Assembly (NCBI GenBank): GCA_030710605.1
Contig: CP092872.1
Span: 91,832,127-91,896,126 of the forward strand
Direction: 5' to 3'
Length of the DNA: 64,000 nt
Source of the DNA: Cordylochernes scorpioides
Taxonomy: Eukaryota; Arthropoda; Arachnida; Pseudoscorpiones; Chernetidae
Below the pieces are notes generated by a model. The model made no database searches. It was given only the letters and a program-made list of their open reading frames with translations, and was not told where the DNA came from. Positions 61,565 to 64,000 of this stretch are shown piece after piece (position 1 is the first letter of the stretch; every line of letters begins with the position of its first letter). The position numbers were made by a program, and so were the translations under genes.

Positions 61565-63350
61565 TTTATTTACACATCTGTTCTAAACCTTTCAAGATAC
61601 CTATATCATTTATTATGTAAATCTTCGAGAAATACTCCACCCATTACCCAAGTCACCAAGAGAGAGACAGGATATATTGACCAACAACAGGAATCGTCAA
61701 TTCCGAGTCACGTTAAATGAGAGGTAAAAGCAATGAGCACCAGCCGTTCTATCAGTTCCCAATAAGATTTGGAGAATGGCCATGATCGTTTTTTTTCCCT
61801 GCAGAGAAGAAAAAGCTACGCGGCTTAGAGGCATTAATGCCCCATTATGGCTTTGACTCAGGTTAATCCAAGACCTGTCTTAAAGCCGACCACTTTTTCT
61901 TCAAGACAAAAACTTGAGGATTACTTAACCATCGTAACTTTTGATCACAATTCCTCTTTATAGTTTCATATTACTTCTACAGATGGCGCTGCTATTTTAT
62001 TTCGGCAATTTTTCAAATAGATAACACGTCTGATGAAAAAAAAAGAAGAATATATATATTATATAATCTAAAATACAATTATTTTATTTTTTAAAAAACA
62101 TATATTTTATTTTCATTCATTGACTGTTTTACATAATTTGACCATAGATGCAGAACATACAACTTTAATTATTATTGTTGTAAATATGTATAGTTAACCC
62201 TACATTTTCTAATTAAAATCACGATTATAGAATTCATTATTTAAATTCTATATTCCTGTGATAAATAATTTTATATGTAAATTGCTTCAAGTGATTCAAA
62301 ATAAAAATGCTTGAAAGGTAAATAATTATCTTTACTTTTTACGACTGCACCTCTTTTAAACAATCAAACACACACAAAAATTCTAATCTTAATATATATA
62401 TGTGTGTGTATTACGATATTTATAAAAAATAATTGAATTTAAAGGAATATTTCTTATTGATTGTAGTCGTGTTTGGTGAAGAATAGAAAATATTTATTAT
62501 CAAGTAGATTATTTTGCTCTCTGGAGTGAAATACATATTTCACAATTAATATATATTTTTTTATGTTAATCCTATACTATTATGAATGATAAGATAGAAG
62601 AATTATATATATAGATAAGGATTATAATAAATAACTAGAGGTAACACATATTGATTAAAAAAAACGAGAATGGCTTCGTAAAAATAATGGTCACCATTTT
62701 TATAATTAATAATTGATAAAATATGATAATTTTAAAAATTATAATATATATGGTATATATTGTACATTAATATTAATCATTTTTTGTAATAATTAGTCTA
62801 ATATTTAAGTGCATGATTTGGCTTATTCAATAATTAAACATTTTTGAAAAGAAATAAAATAGATAAAATAAAAATAGGAAGTATAAATGAATAAATATTT
62901 ATTTATTTAACAGTTGGGAGAGACACGCCATATCCACAATTAGGATAATAGCGTGTATATCTGAAATTGAACATTAGGAATCATGAAAATTAAACGTTCG
63001 ATATCAAATTTTGCATATAGCAATTAGAAATAGTAGCTTGAAATATGTACAGTCAACACTTTCGCCTTGAAATATACATCCTGCAGAATCTATTGAACTT
63101 AATATTGTTTTGAAAACAATAAAAGGTTATACAAGGTTGACACAAAACCTTCGGCACTTACGCGTCACTATATTAACAAATCAAATATAACAATAATTTC
63201 CAAAGTATTTATTAAAACCTTTCGATTTTATAACATTTTTATGTGATAGGGATTTTTATAAATATAATATTATAAAACCCCTCTTTATCAGCCTGTCAAA
63301 GAAGTTTAAAACAATATATTTTTTAAAGTTTTTAATGTAAATTAAGAGAG
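61565..63350. other. Stretch without recognised genes
   Basis: The 61600-61960 part is less AT-biased but has no recognisable frame. After 62050 the DNA is AT-rich with TA and GT microsatellite runs. Confidence 0.45.
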
Positions 63351-63356
63351 AATATA

Positions 63357-64000
63357 GATACACTCATGGACAAAACTTAAGGAAGTTGTACCTTTTACCA
63401 TGTATATTGGAATTCTGACAATAACTATGAAAGATACACTCATGGACAAAACATAAGGAAGTTGTACCTTTTACCATGTATATCGGGATTCAGACAATAA
63501 CTCTGAAAGATACACTCATGGACAAAACTTAAGGAAGTTGTACCTTTTAGCATGTATATTGGAATTCTGACAATAACTCTGAAAGATACACTCATGGACA
63601 AAACTTAAGGAAGTTGTACCTTTTACCATGTATATTGGAATTCTGACAATAACTCTGAAAGATACACTCATGGACAAAACATAAGGGAGTTGTACCTTTT
63701 ACCATGTATATCGGGATTCAGACAATAACTCTGAAAGATACACTCATGGACAAAACTTAAGGAAGTTGTACCTTTTAGCATGTATATTGGAATTCTGACA
63801 ATAACTCTGAAAGATACACTCATGGACAAAACTTAAGGAAGTTGTACCTTTTACCATGTATATTGGAATTCTGACAATAACTCTGAAAGATACACTCATG
63901 GACAAAACATAAGGAAGTTGTACCTTTTACCATGTATATCGGGATTCAGACAATAACTCTGAAAGATACACTCATGGACAAAACTTAAGATAGTTCTACC
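63357..64000 (+). repeat. 76-bp satellite (family E), continues past the window
   Basis: GATACACTCATGGACAAAAC recurs every 76 bp from 63357; about 8.5 units are in view. Two unit types alternate in part (ATTGGAATTCTGACAA and ATCGGGATTCAGACAA), giving a higher-order pattern near 228 bp. The array is cut by the window end. Confidence 0.9.

Overview
The window looks like AT-rich nuclear DNA from an invertebrate animal, most likely an arthropod and possibly a chelicerate. That placement rests only on the mix of mobile elements (Ty3/gypsy, mariner, R1/I-like LINE, Penelope-like fragments, tRNA-headed SINEs, many palindromic MITEs) and on the lack of prokaryote-style gene packing. There is no dense gene array. 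I find one weakly supported host-type gene model, at 58.5-60.3 kb; nearly everything else is mobile or tandemly repeated DNA, much of it nested.

Layout. 0-7 kb: a solo Ty3-type LTR (118-474), palindromic MITEs, a Penelope-like GIY-YIG remnant (about 2.5-3.1 kb) and a decayed hammerhead ribozyme. 7.3-12.5 kb: one apparently intact Ty3/gypsy retrotransposon on the minus strand (LTRs 7313-7652 and 12159-12498, gag, pol, candidate -1 frameshift site, candidate primer site, polypurine tract, ATAT target duplication). 16.2-21.2 kb: a 54-bp satellite that appears to have grown inside a SINE, a complete SINE with a 12-bp target duplication, and a 73-bp satellite ending in a tRNA-like SINE head. 22-34 kb: several copies of a small inverted-repeat element with a hammerhead ribozyme in its centre (the copy at 31.16 kb keeps every core residue), a mariner element (25921-27149) with perfect ends but a broken transposase, a tandem array carrying consensus CRE sites, and LINE 3' fragments. 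35-39.5 kb: a 183-bp tandem array, a pogo/Tigger-like MITE and a LINE reverse transcriptase reading frame of about 680 codons. 40-52 kb: very AT-rich DNA with scattered MITEs. 52-56 kb: fragments of a 76/118-bp repeat, a miniature LTR element (53060-53741) with a tRNA-Ala primer site, its solo LTR (55789-56002) and a SINE copy. 58.4-60.3 kb: a possible two-exon gene running into a 21-bp minisatellite. 63.36 kb to the end: a 76-bp satellite that continues beyond the window.

How the parts relate. The Ty3 element and the mini-LTR element share the ATAT duplication and a related primer-binding motif, so the small one may be mobilised by a Ty3-like relative. LINE copies of different lengths share a 3' hairpin whose stems vary in a compensatory way, as expected of a reverse-transcription recognition structure. 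The hammerhead elements fit the known link between these ribozymes and Penelope-like elements, but here the ribozyme sits between inverted repeats. All identifications come from reading the sequence; no database search was possible.
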